A stretch of DNA of 64,000 nucleotides from Phlebotomus papatasi (lineage: Eukaryota; Arthropoda; Insecta; Diptera; Psychodidae): assembly GCF_024763615.1 (NCBI RefSeq), contig NC_077223.1, positions 98,146,627 to 98,210,626 of the forward strand, in the 5' to 3' direction. Below are positions 62,921-64,000 of the stretch, one piece after another (position 1 is the first letter of the stretch; every line of letters begins with the position of its first letter). The notes below the pieces were generated by a model. The model had not been told where the DNA came from, did no database searches, and saw only the letters and a list, made by a program, of their open reading frames with translations. The position numbers were made by a program, and so were the translations under genes.

Positions 62921-64000
62921 CAATATAAAAAATAAAATTGAAAACTAAATTGGCAGCGGCTGCCACTAGAGTCCTTCCAAGTGTTAAATAAGTTATGGAA
63001 ACGCCGTAAAATATGCAAAATATTGTTATTGCAAATTTCTTGTGCTTTTTTCAGAAACGACTTCCGGAACCTCCTACTGTTGCCATCCCCTTGCTACTGT
63101 TGATAGCATTTCACGTCGGTTTATTCCCACAATACAGAGAGGACGTTCTAATAAAAAATCTGTGCCAGTTTTCATATAAAATAATTTTTCTGAAATTGAA
63201 TAAAATGAGTGTGACTGGCACTGGATTCTCGGGCGATACACGCACTTTTATAGCGAATTGAATCACTTCTCGCTTTTTTTTTTAAATTAATAGTTCGTTA
63301 TCAAATAGATGTCCAATTGCATGGGACCTACCAAACGATCGGAAAATATATTCTCTTCCTTTTGTGGAACAACATTTTTTATAGCGGCCCTCGGTAGTTG
63401 GAGATCTAAAAAGAAAGTTCAAGATCTACTCACTAAAAGAAGCCCTCAGTTTTAAGCTTTTCACTGATCTTGAAAATTTATTTTTACCATTTTTGCACTT
63501 CTAACTGGACTTCATCACTACTCACTCTAGTTCTTGGCTAAAAAGGTCATACACTCAGTCCCGGGATTATGCACATTTTCGGTACCGAAAAAAAACGCGC
63601 GAAATGACTTTATGCATCGAGAAAATTTGCATAGTCGCAGGCGATTTCTTTGAATGAATCGGCCATATGGTACGAATTTTGCGCAGAGTAAAAATAGTCA
63701 GAGCAAAATGATACAACTGTTTAAAAGAAATTCATCAACAAACAGTACTCTTTGGCCAGTTCTTCAATAAATTGTTAGAATATTTAAAATTTTTACATTA
63801 ATAAAAAAAATTAAAGATTTATACTGAAAAATTAGAATAGTAATTTAGAGTAATTTATTAGAGTAAAACACCATAAATAGGGAGCAACCCTCTTACAATA
63901 GTGTGGCAGGAAAAATAGAAAAAGTCAAACAAAAGAAAAATAGTGAATAAGAAAGAAAAGAAAAGAAAAAAAGTAAAGGAAGATAAAACTTAATGACCAA
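62921..64000. other. Right flank of the LINE, repeats only
   Basis: Contains a lone terminus of the GGAAGGACC family (62952-62984, with the palindrome TGGCAGCGGCTGCCA) and the repeat at 63556-63840. A short ORF at 63013-63261 resembles nothing I know. The last 150 bases are A-rich. Confidence 0.5.
63556..63840. repeat. Interspersed repeat, copy 2 (matches 17690-17960)
   Basis: Shares CCCGGGATTATGCACATTTT, AACGCGCGAAATG and the stretch around ATTCATCAACAAACAGTACT with 17690-17960 in the same orientation, with scattered substitutions. Probably a mobile element copy of unknown type. Confidence 0.65.

Noticed and set aside
63013..63261. 82-codon ORF near the right edge as a gene
   Set aside because: It resembles no known family, starts in repeat DNA, and has no supporting signal.

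Overview
The window looks like nuclear DNA of an insect, most likely a nematoceran dipteran (sand fly or mosquito type). I infer this from spliced genes with insect-like protein ends, AT-rich introns and intergenic DNA, a eukaryotic tRNA-Gly(TCC) with internal promoter boxes, and very many small transposons. The species itself cannot be read from the sequence.

Eight host protein genes can be supported. From left to right they are: a UCKL1-type uridine kinase/UPRT-like gene (+, five exons, 2149-11436, start codon not found); the CDKAL1 tRNA methylthiotransferase (-, one exon, 11635-13317, tail-to-tail with UCKL1); SGF29 of the SAGA complex (+, 16400-17339); Pabp2/PABPN1 (-, 33392-34202), head-to-head with mitochondrial ribosomal protein S17 (+, 34665-35192); the CTD phosphatase Fcp1 (-, 35269-44640), tail-to-tail with mRpS17 and head-to-head with the BAP1-type deubiquitinase calypso (+, 45001-46311); and translation factor eIF1 (+, 46697-51193). 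A tRNA-Gly lies at 52764-52835 (-). Exons were joined by hand from splice signals and all joins keep frame. The shared theme is housekeeping gene expression (transcription, chromatin, RNA processing, translation). They are not an operon, but Pabp2/mRpS17 and Fcp1/calypso have short shared 5' regions.

Most of the remaining DNA is transposon-derived. I could pair inverted termini and usually TA or TTAA target duplications for more than twenty elements. Notable regions are a three-level nest of TIR elements at 13489-16161; a tandem array of a 143-bp unit (26594-28606) that reads like repeated short LTR plus primer-binding site plus leader; solo LTRs and a broken gag-protease fragment just upstream of it (24152-26501); a LINE fragment with an inverted 5' part (41720-42470); and large near-perfect palindromes (5882-6285, 49460-49876, 48535-49090).

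The right-hand 8.5 kb is a full-length I/R1-type LINE (54370-62906, minus, 14-bp target duplication) whose ORF2 is split by an intact-looking piggyBac-family transposon (57296-60435). Removing the transposon and one TTAA restores the ORF2 frame exactly, so both insertions look recent. No bacterial, phage, CRISPR or defence system is present.
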